The notes: a model not told the origin generated them from the letters alone. A stretch of DNA of 64,000 bases from Calliopsis andreniformis (GCF_051401765.1 NW_027480468.1:806001-870000), one strand, 5' to 3'. Positions 1 to 14,440 are shown, counted from the first letter of the stretch. Numbers and translations: made by a program.

Positions 1-2481
1 TCAATCTTCAATCTTCAATCCTCAGTCCTCAAACCTCAATTCTGAATCCTCAATCCTGAATCCTTAGTCTTCAATCCTCAATCCCCAATCCTCAATCTAC
101 AATACTCAATCCTCAATCCTCAATCCTCAATCCTCAATCCTCAATCCTGAATCCTCAATCCTCAATCTTCAATCCTCAATACTCAATCTACATTCCTCAA
201 TCCTCAATCCTCAATCCTCAATCCTCATTCTTCAGTCCTCAATACCGAATCCTCAATCTTCAATCCTCAATCCTCAATCCTCAATTCTCAGTACTCAATC
301 TTCAATCATCAATATTCAATCTTCAATCCTCAATCCTCAATCCTCGATCCTCAATCCTCAATCCACAATCGTCAATCTCCAATCCTGAATACTCAACCCC
401 AATCCTCAATCCTCAATCCTCATCCTTCAATCCTCAATACCCAATCCTCAAACTTCAATCCTCAATCCTCAATCCTCATCCTTCAATCCTCAATACCCAA
501 TCCTCAATCTTCAATCCTCAATCCTCAATCCTGAATTCTCAATCCTCAATCCTCAGTCCTCAGTCCTCAGTCCTCAAACCTCAATCCTCAACCCTCAGCC
601 CTCATCCTCAATCCTCAATCCTCAATCCTCAATGCTCAATCTTCAATCCTCAATACTCAAACTTCAATCCTCAATCCTCAATACGCAATCCTCAATCCTC
701 AATCCTCAATCCTCAATACTCAATCTTCAATCCTCAATCCTCAGTCCTCAAACCTCAATTCTGAATCATCAATCCTGAATCCTCAATCTTCGGCCCTCAG
801 TCCTCAACAATCAGTTGTCAACACTCAGTACTCAATCGTATATCCTCAATTCACAGTTTTCAATGCTCAATACTCAATCGGCAATCATCAAACCTCTATC
901 CACAAACATCAATTCTCATCACTCAACCCTCAACACTCTGTCCCCAATATTCAGTACTCAATCCTCAATCCTCAAACCTCAATCGTCAATCTACAATCCT
1001 CAATACTCCATCTTCAATCCTCAGTCCTCAATACTCAATCCTCAATCCTCATTCTTCAATCCTCAATACCCAATCCTCAATCTTCAATCCTCAATTCTCA
1101 ATTCTCAATTCTGAATCCTCAATCCTCAATTTTCAAACCGCATTCTTCAATCCTCAATACCCAATACTCAATCTTCAATCCTCAATCCTCAATCCTCGAC
1201 CCTCAATCCTCAATCCTCAATCCTCAATCTCCAATCCTGAATACTCAATCTTCAATCCTCAATCCTCAATCCTCATCCTTCAATCCTCAATACCCAATCC
1301 TCAATCTTCAATCCTCAATCCTCAATCCTGAATTCTCAATCCTCAATCCTCAGTCCTCAGTCCTCAAACCTCAATCCTCAACCCTCAGCCCTCATCCTCA
1401 ATCCTCAATCATCAATCCTCAATGCTCAATCTTCAATCCTCAATACTCAAACTTCAATCCTCAATCCTCAATACGCAATCCTCAATCCTCAACCCTCAAT
1501 CCTCAATAGTCAGTCTTCAATCCTCAATACTCAATCTTCAATACTCAATCCTCAATCCTCAATCCTCGATTCTCGATCTTCAGTCCTCAATACCTAATCC
1601 TCAAACTTCAATCCTCAATCCTCAATCCTCATCACTCGATCCTCAATCCTCAATCCTCAATCCTCAATTCTCAAACCTCAATCCTCAGTCCTCAGTCCTC
1701 AATACACAATCTTCAATCCTCAATCCTCAATCCTCAATCCTCAATCCTCATTCTTCAATCCTCAATACCCAATCCTCAATCTTCAATCCTCAATCCTCAA
1801 TGCTCAATTCTCAACCCTCAATCCTCAGTCCTCAGTCCTCAAACCTCAATCCTCAATAATCAATCCTCAATCCTCAATCTTCAAACCTCAACACTCAAAC
1901 TTCAGTCGTCAATCCTCAATACTCAATCCTCAATCCTCAATCCTCAATCGACAGTCTTCAATCCTCAATCCTCAATCCTCAACACTCGATCCTCAATCCT
2001 CAATCCCCAATCCTCAATTCTCAATCCTCAATCCTCAGTCCTCAGTCCTCAATACACAATCTTCAATCCTCAATCCTCAATCCTCAATCCTCAATCCTCA
2101 TTCTTCAATCCTCAATACCCAATCCTCAATCTTCAATCCTCAATCCTCAATCCTCAGTCCTCAGTCCTCAAACCTCAATCCTCAATAATCAATCCTCAAT
2201 CCTCAATCTTCAAACCTCAACACTCAAACTTCAGTCGTCAATCCTCAATACTCAATCCTCAATCCTCAATCCTCAATCGACAGTCTTCAATCCTCATTAC
2301 TCAATCTTCAATCCTCAATCCTCAATCCTCAATCCTCAATCCCCAGTCCTCAATCCTCAATCGTCAGTCTTCAATCCTCAATACTCAATCTTCAATCCCC
2401 ATCCTCAATCCTCAATCCTCAATCCTCATTCTTCAATCCTCAATACCCAATCTTCAATCCTCAATCCTCAATCCTCAATAC
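1..2481 (+). repeat. Higher-order unit U1, canonical 2,481 bp
   Basis: It begins with the phase marker (doubled TCAATCT heptamer, then TCAGTCC, TCAAACC, TGAATCC and CTTAGTC variants), which returns at 2482. The unit carries an A1 island at 788-960 and two similar ~350-bp blocks in its second half (around 1660-2010 and 2010-2360). It matches U2 almost base for base. One difference is a C here where U2 has T, in the run just before TCGATCC near base 320. The window starts at or very near the unit start by chance. Confidence 0.9.
788..960 (+). repeat. A1 island 1, subtype a
   Basis: This is a ~173-base segment that fits the heptamer poorly: CTTCGGCCCTCAG, then CAACAATCAGTTGTCAAC, ATATCCTCAATTCACAG, CTCTATCCACAAACATC and CTCTGTCCCCAATATTC. 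Subtype a is defined by CAACACTC, CAATCGTATATC and CAATCGGCAATC. G and CpG are more frequent than in the flanks. Confidence 0.88.
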
Positions 2482-4962
2482 TCAATCTTCAATCTTCAAT
2501 CCTCAGTCCTCAAACCTCAATTCTGAATCCTCAATCCTGAATCCTTAGTCTTCAATCCTCAATCCCCAATCCTCAATCTACAATACTCAATCCTCAATCC
2601 TCAATCCTCAATCCTCAATCCTCAATCCTGAATCCTCAATCCTCAATCTTCAATCCTCAATACTCAATCTACATTCCTCAATCCTCAATCCTCAATCCTC
2701 AATCCTCATTCTTCAGTCCTCAATACCGAATCCTCAATCTTCAATCCTCAATCCTCAATCCTCAATTCTCAGTACTCAATCTTCAATCATCAATATTCAA
2801 TCTTCAATCTTCAATCCTCAATCCTCGATCCTCAATCCTCAATCCACAATCGTCAATCTCCAATCCTGAATACTCAACCCCAATCCTCAATCCTCAATCC
2901 TCATCCTTCAATCCTCAATACCCAATCCTCAAACTTCAATCCTCAATCCTCAATCCTCATCCTTCAATCCTCAATACCCAATCCTCAATCTTCAATCCTC
3001 AATCCTCAATCCTGAATTCTCAATCCTCAATCCTCAGTCCTCAGTCCTCAGTCCTCAAACCTCAATCCTCAACCCTCAGCCCTCATCCTCAATCCTCAAT
3101 CCTCAATCCTCAATGCTCAATCTTCAATCCTCAATACTCAAACTTCAATCCTCAATCCTCAATACGCAATCCTCAATCCTCAATCCTCAATCCTCAATAC
3201 TCAATCTTCAATCCTCAATCCTCAGTCCTCAAACCTCAATTCTGAATCATCAATCCTGAATCCTCAATCTTCGGCCCTCAGTCCTCAACAATCAGTTGTC
3301 AACACTCAGTACTCAATCGTATATCCTCAATTCACAGTTTTCAATGCTCAATACTCAATCGGCAATCATCAAACCTCTATCCACAAACATCAATTCTCAT
3401 CACTCAACCCTCAACACTCTGTCCCCAATATTCAGTACTCAATCCTCAATCCTCAAACCTCAATCGTCAATCTACAATCCTCAATACTCCATCTTCAATC
3501 CTCAGTCCTCAATACTCAATCCTCAATCCTCATTCTTCAATCCTCAATACCCAATCCTCAATCTTCAATCCTCAATTCTCAATTCTCAATTCTGAATCCT
3601 CAATCCTCAATTTTCAAACCGCATTCTTCAATCCTCAATACCCAATACTCAATCTTCAATCCTCAATCCTCAATCCTCGACCCTCAATCCTCAATCCTCA
3701 ATCCTCAATCTCCAATCCTGAATACTCAATCTTCAATCCTCAATCCTCAATCCTCATCCTTCAATCCTCAATACCCAATCCTCAATCTTCAATCCTCAAT
3801 CCTCAATCCTGAATTCTCAATCCTCAATCCTCAGTCCTCAGTCCTCAAACCTCAATCCTCAACCCTCAGCCCTCATCCTCAATCCTCAATCATCAATCCT
3901 CAATGCTCAATCTTCAATCCTCAATACTCAAACTTCAATCCTCAATCCTCAATACGCAATCCTCAATCCTCAACCCTCAATCCTCAATAGTCAGTCTTCA
4001 ATCCTCAATACTCAATCTTCAATACTCAATCCTCAATCCTCAATCCTCGATTCTCGATCTTCAGTCCTCAATACCTAATCCTCAAACTTCAATCCTCAAT
4101 CCTCAATCCTCATCACTCGATCCTCAATCCTCAATCCTCAATCCTCAATTCTCAAACCTCAATCCTCAGTCCTCAGTCCTCAATACACAATCTTCAATCC
4201 TCAATCCTCAATCCTCAATCCTCAATCCTCATTCTTCAATCCTCAATACCCAATCCTCAATCTTCAATCCTCAATCCTCAATGCTCAATTCTCAACCCTC
4301 AATCCTCAGTCCTCAGTCCTCAAACCTCAATCCTCAATAATCAATCCTCAATCCTCAATCTTCAAACCTCAACACTCAAACTTCAGTCGTCAATCCTCAA
4401 TACTCAATCCTCAATCCTCAATCCTCAATCGACAGTCTTCAATCCTCAATCCTCAATCCTCAACACTCGATCCTCAATCCTCAATCCCCAATCCTCAATT
4501 CTCAATCCTCAATCCTCAGTCCTCAGTCCTCAATACACAATCTTCAATCCTCAATCCTCAATCCTCAATCCTCAATCCTCATTCTTCAATCCTCAATACC
4601 CAATCCTCAATTTTCAATCCTCAATCCTCAATCCTCAGTCCTCAGTCCTCAAACCTCAATCCTCAATAATCAATCCTCAATCCTCAATCTTCAAACCTCA
4701 ACACTCAAACTTCAGTCGTCAATCCTCAATACTCAATCCTCAATCCTCAATCCTCAATCGACAGTCTTCAATCCTCATTACTCAATCTTCAATCCTCAAT
4801 CCTCAATCCTCAATCCTCAATCCCCAGTCCTCAATCCTCAATCGTCAGTCTTCAATCCTCAATACTCAATCTTCAATCCCCATCCTCAATCCTCAATCCT
4901 CAATCCTCATTCTTCAATCCTCAATACCCAATCTTCAATCCTCAATCCTCAATCCTCAATAC
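2482..4962 (+). repeat. Higher-order unit U2, canonical 2,481 bp
   Basis: This is a tandem copy of U1 at an offset of exactly 2,481 bases. It shares the A1 island (3269-3441) and all recurrent variant positions that I compared. I saw only isolated single-base differences, such as CAATTTTC near 4611 where U1 has CAATCTTC. 2,481 equals 7x354+3: the unit is not a whole number of heptamers because it holds several six-base units, so phase shifts are inherited with it. Confidence 0.9.
3269..3441 (+). repeat. A1 island 2, subtype a
   Basis: This is the copy of island 1 at +2,481. I saw no difference from it. The overlapping 99-residue frame is identical in translation. Confidence 0.88.
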
Positions 4963-7128
4963 TCAATCTTCAATCTTCAATCCTCAGTCCTCAAACCTCA
5001 ATTCTGAATCCTCAATCCTGAATCCTTAGTCTTCAATCCTCAATCCCCAATCCTCAATCTACAATACTCAATCCTCAATCCTCAATCCTCAATCCTCAAT
5101 CCTCAATCCTGAATCCTCAATCCTCAATCTTCAATCCTCAATACTCAATCTACATTCCTGAATCCTCAATCCTCAATCCTCAATCCTCATTCTTCAGTCC
5201 TCAATACCGAATCCTCAATCTTCAATCCTCAATCCTCAATCCTCAATTCTCAGTACTCAATCTTCAATCATCAATATTCAATCTTCAATCCTCAATCCTC
5301 AATCCTCGATCCTCAATCCTCAATCCACAATCGTCAATCTCCAATCCTGAATACTCAACCCCAATCCTCAATCCTCAATCCTCATCCTTCAATCCTCAAT
5401 ACCCAATCCTCAAACTTCAATCCTCAATCCTCAATCCTCATCCTTCAATCCTCAATACCCAATCCTCAATCTTCAATCCTCAATCCTCAATCCTGAATTC
5501 TCAATCCTCAATCCTCAGTCCTCAGTCCTCAGTCCTCAAACCTCAATCCTCAACCCTCAGCCCTCATCCTCAATCCTCAATCCTCAATCCTCAATGCTCA
5601 ATCTTCAATCCTCAATACTCAAACTTCAATCCTCAATCCTCAATACGCAATCCTCAATCCTCAATCCTCAATCCTCAATACTCAATCTTCAATCCTCAAT
5701 CCTCAGTCCTCAAACCTCAATTCTGAATCATCAATCCTGAATCCTCAATCTTCGGCCCTCAGTCCTCAACAATCAGTTGTCAACACTCAGTACTCAATAG
5801 TATATCCTCAATTCACAGTTTTCAATGCTCAATACTCAATCGGCAATCATCAAACCTCTATCCACAAACATCAATTCTCATCACTCAACCCTCAACACTC
5901 TGTCCCCAATATTCAGTACTCAATCCTCAATCCTCAAACCTCAATCGTCAATCTACAATCCTCAATACTCCATCATCAATCCTCAGTCCTCAATACTCAA
6001 TCCTCAATCCTCATTCTTCAATCCTCAGTACCCAATCCTCAATCTTCAATCCTCAATTCTCAATTCTCAATTCTGAATCCTCAATCCTCAATTTTCAAAC
6101 CGCATTCTTCAATCCTCAATACCCAATACTCAATCTTCAATCCTCAATCCTCAATCCTCGACCCTCAATTCTCAATCCTCAATCCTCAATCTCCAATCCT
6201 GAATACTCAATCTTCAATCCTCAATCCTCAATCCTCATCCTTCAATCCTCAATACCCAATCCTCAATCTTCAATCCTCAATCCTCAATCCTGAATTCTCA
6301 ATCCTCAATCCTCAGTCCTCAGTCCTCAAACCTCAATCCTCAACCCTCAGCCCTCATCCTCAATCCTCAATCATCAATCCTCAATGCTCAATCTTCAATC
6401 CTCAATACTCAAACTTCAATCCTCAATCCTCAATACGCAATCCTCAATCCTCAACCCTCAATCCTCAATAGTCAGTCTTCAATCCTCAATACTCAATCTT
6501 CAATACTCAATCCTCAATCCTCAATCCTCAATCCTCGATCTTCAGTCCTCAATACCTAATCCTCAAACTTCAATCCTCAATCCTCAATCCTCAACACTCG
6601 ATCCTCAATCCTCAATCCTCAATCCTCAATTCTCAAACCTCAATCCTCAGTCCTCAGTCCTCAATACACAATCTTCAATCCTCAATCCTCAATCCTCAAT
6701 CCTCAATCCTCAATCCTCATTCTTCAATCCTCAATACCCAATGCTCAATCTTCAATCCTCAATCCTCAATGCTCAATTCTCAACCCTCAATCCTCAGTCC
6801 TCAGTCCTCAAACCTCAATCCTCAATAATCAATCCTCAATCCTCAATCTTCAAACCTCAACACTCAAACTTCAGTCGTCAATCCTCAATACTCAATCCTC
6901 AATCCTCAATCCTCAATCGACAGTCTTCAATCCTCAATACTCAATCTTCAATCCTCAATCCTCAATCCTCAATCCTCAATCCTCAGTCCTCAATCCTCGA
7001 TCGTCAGTCTTCAATCCTCAATACTCAATCTTCAATCCCCATCCTCAATCCTCAATCCTCAATCCTCATTCTTCAATCCTCAATACCCAATCTTCAATCC
7101 TCAATCCTCAATCCTCAATCCTCAATCC
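4963..7128 (+). repeat. Higher-order unit U3, shortened (2,166 bp)
   Basis: This unit starts at the same phase marker as U1 and U2 but is 315 bases (45 heptamers) shorter. It has one instead of two copies of the block with the CAATACACAATC variant in its second half. Its A1 island (5750-5922) is subtype b. It lacks the paired CGATTCTCGATC variant of U1/U2 and has CAATCCTCGATC there instead. The closest relative in the window is U9 at 25236. Confidence 0.85.
5750..5922 (+). repeat. A1 island 3, subtype b
   Basis: Subtype b is like a but has CAATAGTATATC (TAG replaces TCG) and keeps CAATCGGCAATC. Just downstream a private CCATCATC (near 5970) replaces CCATCTTC. Confidence 0.86.
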
Positions 7129-9727
7129 TCAATCTTCAATCTTCAATCCTCAGTCCTCAAACCTCAATTCTGAATCCTCAATCCTGAATCCTTAGTCTTC
7201 AATCCTCAATCCCCAATCCTCAATCTACAATACTCAATCCTCAATCCTCAATTCTCAATCCTCAATCCTCAATCCTGAATCCTCAATCCTCAATCTTCAA
7301 TCCTCAATACTCAATCTGCATTCCTCAATCCTCAATCCTCAATCCTCAATCCTCATTCTTCAGTCCTCAATACAGAATCCTCAATCTTCAATCCTCAATC
7401 CTCAATCCTCAATTCTCAGTACTCAATCTTCAATCATCAATATTCAATCTTCAATCCTCAATCCTCAATCCTCGATCCTCAATCCTCAATCCACAATCGT
7501 CAATCTCCAATCCTGAATACTCAATCCTCAATCCTCAATCCTCAATCCTCATCCTTCAATCCTCAATACCCAATCCTCAATCTTAAATCCTCAATCCTCA
7601 ATCCTCATCCTTCAATCCTCAATACCCAATCCTCAAGCTTCAATCCTCAATCCTCAATCCTGAATTCTCAATCCTCAATCCTCAGTCCTCAGTCCTCAAA
7701 CCTCAATCCTCAACCCTCAGCCCTCATCCTCAATCCTCAATCCTCAATCCTCAATGCTCAATCTTCAATCCTCAATACTCAAACTTCAATCCTCAATCCT
7801 CAATACGCAATCCTCAATCCTCAATCCTCAATCCTCAATAGTCAGTCTTCAATCCTCAATACTCAATCTTCAATACTCAATCCTCAATCTTCAATCCTCA
7901 ATCCTCGATCTTCAGTCCTCAATACCCAATCCTCAAACTTCAATCCTCAATCCTCAATCCTCAACACTCGGTCCTCAATCCTCAATCCTCAATCCTCAAT
8001 TCTCAATCCTCAATCCTCAGTCCTCAGTCCTCAATACACAATCTTCAATCCTCAATCCTCAATCCTCAATCCTCAATCCTCATTCTTCAATCCTCAATAC
8101 CCAATCCTCAATCTTCAATCCTCAATCCTCAATGCTCAATTCTCAACCCTCAATCCTCAGTCCTCAGTCCTCAAACCTCAATCCTCAATCCTCAATCCTC
8201 AATCCTCAATCTTCAATCCTCAACACTCAAACTTCTTTCGTCAATCCTCAATACTCAATCCTCAATCCTCAATCCTCAATCGACAGTCTTCAATCCTCAA
8301 TGCTCAATCTTCAATCCTCAATCCTCAATCCTCAATCCTCAATCCTGAGTCCTCAATCCTCAATCGTCAGTCTTCAATCCTCAATACTCAATCTTCAATC
8401 CCCAATCCTCAATCCTCAATCCTCAATCCTCATTCTTCAATCCTCAATACCCAATCTTCAATCTTCAATCATCAATCCTCAATCCTCAATTCTCAATCCT
8501 CAATCCTCAATCCTCAATGCTCAATCCTCAATCCTCAATCCTCAATCTTCAATCCTCGATCCTCAATCGTTAATCCTCAACCCTCAGCCCTCATCCTCAA
8601 TCCTCAATCCTCAATCCTCAATGCTCAATCTTCAATCCTCAATACTCAAACTTCAATCCTCAGTCCTCAATACGCAATCCTCAATCCTCAATCCTCAATC
8701 CTCAATCGTCTGCCTTCAATCCTCAATACTCAATCTTCAATACTCAATCCTCAATCCTCAATCCTCAATCCTCGATCTTCAGTCCTCAATACCCAATCCT
8801 CAAACTTCAATCCTCAATCCTCAATCCTCAACACTCGATCCTCAATCCTCAATCCTCAATCCTCAATTCTCAATCCTCAATCCTCAGTCCTCAGTCCTCA
8901 ATACACAATCTTCAATCCTCAATCCTCAATCCTCAATCCTCAATCCTCACACTTCAATCCTCAATACCCAATCCTCAATCTTCAATCCTCAATCCTCAAT
9001 GCTGAATTCTCAACCCTCAATCCTCAGTCCTCAGTACTCATACCTCAATCCTCAATCCTCAATTCTCGATCCTCAATCCTCAATCCTCAATCCTCAATCC
9101 TCAATCGACAGTCTTCAATCCTCAATACTCAATCTTCAATCCTCAATCCTCAATCCTCAATCCTCAATCCTCAGTCCTCAATCCTCAATCGTCAGTCTTC
9201 AATCCTCAATACTCAGTCTTCAATACCCAATCCTCAATCCTCAATCCTCAATCCTTATTCTTCAATCCTCAATACCCAATCTTCAATCTTCAATCATCAA
9301 TCCTCAATCCTCAATCCTCAATCCTCAATCTTCAATCCTCAATCCTCAATCGTCAGTCGTCAATCCTCAAAACTCAATCTTCAATCCTCAATCCTCAATC
9401 CTCAATCCTCAATCCTCAATTTTCAATCCTCAATAACCAATCCTCAATCTTCAATCCTCAATCCTCAATCCTCAATTCTCGATCCTCAATCCTCAATCCT
9501 CAATCGTCAATTCTCAATCCTCAATCCTCAGTCCTCAATTCTCAATCCTCAACCCGCAGTACTCAGTCCTCAAACCCCAATCCTCAACCCTCAGCCCCCA
9601 TCGTCAATCCTCAATCCTCAATCCTCAATCCTCAATCGTCAATATTCAATCCTCAATACTCAATCTTCAATCCTCAATCCTCAGTCCTCAAACCTCAATT
9701 CAAAATCATCAATCCTGAATCCTCAAT

Positions 9728-9900
9728 CTTCGGCCCTCAGTCCTCAACAATCAGTTGTCAACCCTCAGTACTCAATAGTATATCCTCAATTCACAGTTTT
9801 CAATGCTCAATACTCAATCTGCAATCATCAAACCTCTATCCACAAACATCAATTCTCATCACTCAACCCTCAACACTCTGTCCCCAATATTCAGTACTCA
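9728..9900 (+). repeat. A1 island 4, subtype c
   Basis: Subtype c has CAACCCTC, CAATAGTATATC and CAATCTGCAATC. The flank immediately left carries CAATTCAAAATC, shared by islands 4, 6, 8 and 10 only. It lies in the left copy of the 7.6-kb duplication. Confidence 0.86.
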
Positions 9901-10790
9901 ATCCTCAATCCTCAATCCTCAATCGTCAATCTACAATCCTCAATACTCCATCTTCAATCCTCAGTCCTCAATACTCAATCCTCAATCCTCATTCTTCAGT
10001 CCTCAATACCCAATCCTCAATCTTCAATCCTCAATTCTCAATTCTCAATTCAGAATCCTCAATCCTCAATTTTCAAACCGCATTCTTCAATCCTCAATAC
10101 CCAATACTCAATCTTCAATCCTCAATCCTCAATCCTCAATCCTCAATCCTCGATCTTCAGTCCTCAATACCCAATCCTCAAACTTCAATCCTCAATCCTC
10201 AATCCTCAACACTCGATCCTCAAACTTCAATCCTCAATCCTCAATTCTCAATCCTCAATCCTCAGTCCTCAGTCCTCAATACACAATCTTCAATCCTCAA
10301 TCCTCAATCCTCATTCTTCAATCCTCAATACCCCATCCTCAATCTTCAATCCTCAATCCTCAATGCTCAATTCTCAACCCTCAATCCTCAGTCCTCAGTC
10401 CTCAAACCTCAATCCTCAATAATCAATCCTCAATCCTCAATCTTCAAACCTCAACACTCAAACTTCAGTCGTCAATCCTCAATACTCAATCCTCAATACC
10501 CAATCCTCAATCTTCAATCCTCAATCCTCAATGCTCAATTCTCAACCCTCAATCCTCAGTCCTCAGTCCTCAGTCCTCAAACCTCAATCCTCAACCCTCA
10601 GCCCTCATCCTCAATCCTCAATCCTCAATCCTCAATGCTCAATCTTCAATCCTCAATACTCAAACTTCAATCCTCAATCCTCAATACGCAATCCTCAATC
10701 CTCAATCCTCAATCCTCAATACTCAATCTTCAATCCTCAATCCTCAGTCCTCAAACCTCAATTCTGAATCATCAATCCTGAATCCTCAAT

Positions 10791-10963
10791 CTTCGGCCCT
10801 CAGTCCTCAACAATCAGTTGTCAACACTCAGTACTCAATCGTATATCCTCAATTCACAGTTTTCAATGCTCAATACTCAATCGGCAATCATCAAACCTCT
10901 ATCCACAAACATCAATTCTCATCACTCAACCCTCAACACTCTGTCCCCAATATTCAGTACTCA
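10791..10963 (+). repeat. A1 island 5, subtype a
   Basis: This a-type copy lies 1,063 bases after island 4. The other c-to-next spacings in this region are 1,077. The 14-base difference is two heptamers missing near 10310. Confidence 0.86.
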
Positions 10964-13363
10964 ATCCTCAATCCTCAAACCTCAATCGTCAATCTACAAT
11001 CCTCAATACTCCATCTTCAATCCTCAGTCCTCAATACTCAATCCTCAATCCTCATTCTTCAATCCTCAATACCCAATCCTCAATCTTCAATCCTCAATTC
11101 TCAATTCTCAATTCTGAATCCTCAATCCTCAATTTTCAAACCGCATTCTTCAATCCTCAATACCCAAAACTCAATCTTCAATCCTCAATCCTCAATCCTC
11201 GACCCTCAATCCTCAATCCTCAATCCTCAATCTCCAATCCTGAATACTCAATCTTCAATCCTCAATCCTCAATCTTCATCCTTCAATCCTCAATACCCAA
11301 TCCTCAATCTTCAATCCTCAATCCTCAATCCTGAATTCTCAATCCTCAATCCTCAGTCCTCAGTCCTCAAACCTCAATCCTCAACCCTCAGCCCTCATCC
11401 TCAATCCTCAATCATCAATCCTCAATGCTCAATCTTCAATCCTCAATACTCAAACTTCAATCCTCAATCCTCAATACGCAATCCTCAATCCTCAACCCTC
11501 AATCCTCAATAGTCAGTCTTCAATCCTCAATACTCAATCTTCAATACTCAATCCTCAATCCTCAATCCTCGATTCTCGATCTTCAGTCCTCAATACCTAA
11601 TCCTCAAACTTCAATCCTCAATCCTCAATCCTCATCACTCGATCCTCAATCCTCAATCCTCAATCCTCAATTCTCAAACCTCAATCCTCAGTCCTCAGTC
11701 CTCAATACACAATCTTCAATCCTCAATCCTCAATCCTCAATCCTCAATCCTCATTCTTCAATCCTCAATACCCAATCCTCAATCTTCAATCCTCAATCCT
11801 CAATGCTCAATTCTCAACCCTCAATCCTCAGTCCTCAGTCCTCAAACCTCAATCCTCAATAATCAATCCTCAATCCTCAATCTTCAAACCTCAACACTCA
11901 AACTTCAGTCGTCAATCCTCAATACTCAATCCTCAATCCTCAATCCTCAATCGACAGTCTTCAATCCTCAATCCTCAATCCTCAACACTCGATCCTCAAT
12001 CCTCAATCCCCAATCCTCAATTCTCAATCCTCAATCCTCAGTCCTCAGTCCTCAATACACAATCTTCAATCCTCAATCCTCAATACTCAATCCTCAATCC
12101 TCATTCTTCAATCCTCAATACCCAATCCTCAATCTTCAATCCTCAATCCTCAATCCTCAGTCCTCAGTCCTCAAACCTCAATCCTCAATAATCAATCCTC
12201 AATCCTCAATCTTCAAACCTCAACACTCAAACTTCAGTCGTCAATCCTCAATACTCAATCCTCAATCCTCAATCCTCAATCGACAGTCTTCAATCCTCAT
12301 TACTCAATCTTCAATCCTCAATCCTCAATCCTCAATCCTCAATCCCCAGTCCTCAATCCTCAATCGTCAGTCTTCAATCCTCAATACTCAATCTTCAATC
12401 CCCATCCTCAATCCTCAATCCTCAATCCTCATTCTTCAATCCTCAATACCCAATCTTCAATCCTCAATCCTCAATCCTCAATACTCAATCTTCAATCTTC
12501 AATCCTCAGTCCTCAAACCTCAATTCTGAATCCTCAATCCTGAATCCTTAGTCTTCAATCCTCAATCCCCAATCCTCAATCTACAATACTCAATCCTCAA
12601 TCCTCAATCCTCAATCCTCAATCCTCAATCCTGAATCCTCAATCCTCAATCTTCAATCCTCAATACTCAATCTACATTCCTCAATCCTCAATCCTCAATT
12701 CTCGATCCTCAATCCTCAATCCTCAATCCTCAATCCTCAATCGACAGTCTTCAATCCTCAATACTCAATCTTCAATCCTCAATCCTCAATCCTCAATCCT
12801 CAATCCTCAGTCCTCAATCCTCAATCGTCAGTCTTCAATCCTCAATACTCAGTCTTCAATACCCAATCCTCAATCCTCAATCCTCAATCCTTATTCTTCA
12901 ATCCTCAATACCCAATCTTCAATCTTCAATCATCAATCCTCAATCCTCAATCCTCAATCCTCAATCTTCAATCCTCAATCCTCAATCGTCAGTCGTCAAT
13001 CCTCAAAACTCAATCTTCAATCCTCAATCCTCAATCCTCAATCCTCAATCCTCAATTTTCAATCCTCAATAACCAATCCTCAATCTTCAATCCTCAATCC
13101 TCAATCCTCAATTCTCGATCCTCAATCCTCAATCCTCAATCGTCAATTCTCAATCCTCAATCCTCAGTCCTCAATTCTCAATCCTCAACCCGCAGTACTC
13201 AGTCCTCAAACCCCAATCCTCAACCCTCAGCCCCCATCGTCAATCCTCAATCCTCAATCCTCAATCCTCAATCGTCAATATTCAATCCTCAATACTCAAT
13301 CTTCAATCCTCAATCCTCAGTCCTCAAACCTCAATTCAAAATCATCAATCCTGAATCCTCAAT

Positions 13364-13536
13364 CTTCGGCCCTCAGTCCTCAACAATCAGTTGTCAACCC
13401 TCAGTACTCAATAGTATATCCTCAATTCACAGTTTTCAATGCTCAATACTCAATCTGCAATCATCAAACCTCTATCCACAAACATCAATTCTCATCACTC
13501 AACCCTCAACACTCTGTCCCCAATATTCAGTACTCA
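13364..13536 (+). repeat. A1 island 6, subtype c
   Basis: This is a c-type copy with the CAATTCAAAATC left flank. It heads the second ~3.6-kb half of the 7.6-kb unit (3,636 bases after island 4). Confidence 0.86.
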
Positions 13537-14440
13537 ATCCTCAATCCTCAATCCTCAATCGTCAATCTACAATCCTCAATACTCCATCTTCAATCCTCAG
13601 TCCTCAATACTCAATCCTCAATCCTCATTCTTCAGTCCTCAATACCCAATCCTCAATCTTCAATCCTCAATTCTCAATTCTCAATTCAGAATCCTCAATC
13701 CTCAATTTTCAAACCGCATTCTTCAATCCTCAATACCCAATACTCAATCTTCAATCCTCAATCCTCAATCCTCAATCCTCAATCCTCGATCTTCAGTCCT
13801 CAATACCCAATCCTCAAACTTCAATCCTCAATCCTCAATCCTCAACACTCGATCCTCAAACTTCAATCCTCAATCCTCAATTCTCAATCCTCAATCCTCA
13901 GTCCTCAGTCCTCAATACACAATCTTCAATCCTCAATCCTCAATCCTCAATCCTCAATCCTCATTCTTCAATCCTCAATACCCAATCCTCAATCTTCAAT
14001 CCTCAATCCTCAATGCTCAATTCTCAACCCTCAATCCTCAGTCCTCAGTCCTCAAACCTCAATCCTCAATAATCAATCCTCAATCCTCAATCTTCAAACC
14101 TCAACACTCAAACTTCAGTCGTCAATCCTCAATACTCAATCCTCAATACCCAATCCTCAATCTTCAATCCTCAATCCTCAATGCTCAATTCTCAACCCTC
14201 AATCCTCAGTCCTCAGTCCTCAGTCCTCAAACCTCAATCCTCAACCCTCAGCCCTCATCCTCAATCCTCAATCCTCAATCCTCAATGCTCAATCTTCAGT
14301 CCTCAATACTCAAACTTCAATCCTCAATCCTCAATACGCAATCCTCAATCCTCAATCCTCAATCCTCAATACTCAATCTTCAATCCTCAATCCTCAGTCC
14401 TCAAACCTCAATTCTGAATCATCAATCCTGAATCCTCAAT

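Larger units (their letters stand above)
2482..7672 (+). repeat. Dispersed 5.2-kb duplication, left copy
   Basis: This segment aligns to 22755-29414. The offset is 20,273 for the two phase markers at 2482 and 4963, and 21,748 at the CTCAAGCTTC variant (7636 and 29384). The extra length on the right is the two added 741-bp copies minus one heptamer. Confidence 0.83.
7129..12484 (+). repeat. Compound higher-order unit U4 (5,356 bp)
   Basis: No phase marker occurs for 5.36 kb. The unit contains two A1 islands, subtype c at 9728 and subtype a at 10791, only 1,063 bases apart. It looks like a fusion of a 2.5-kb-type unit with inserted segments that lack the marker. The left copy of the 7.6-kb tandem duplication starts inside it at about 8281. 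Confidence 0.75.

Noticed and set aside
788..960. A1 island as tRNA, other structured RNA or promoter with a TATA box
   Set aside because: Only a 4-base inverted repeat (CAAC/GTTG) is visible and no cloverleaf or long stem. The GTATAT stretch is isolated and subtype c and b change the bases just before it.
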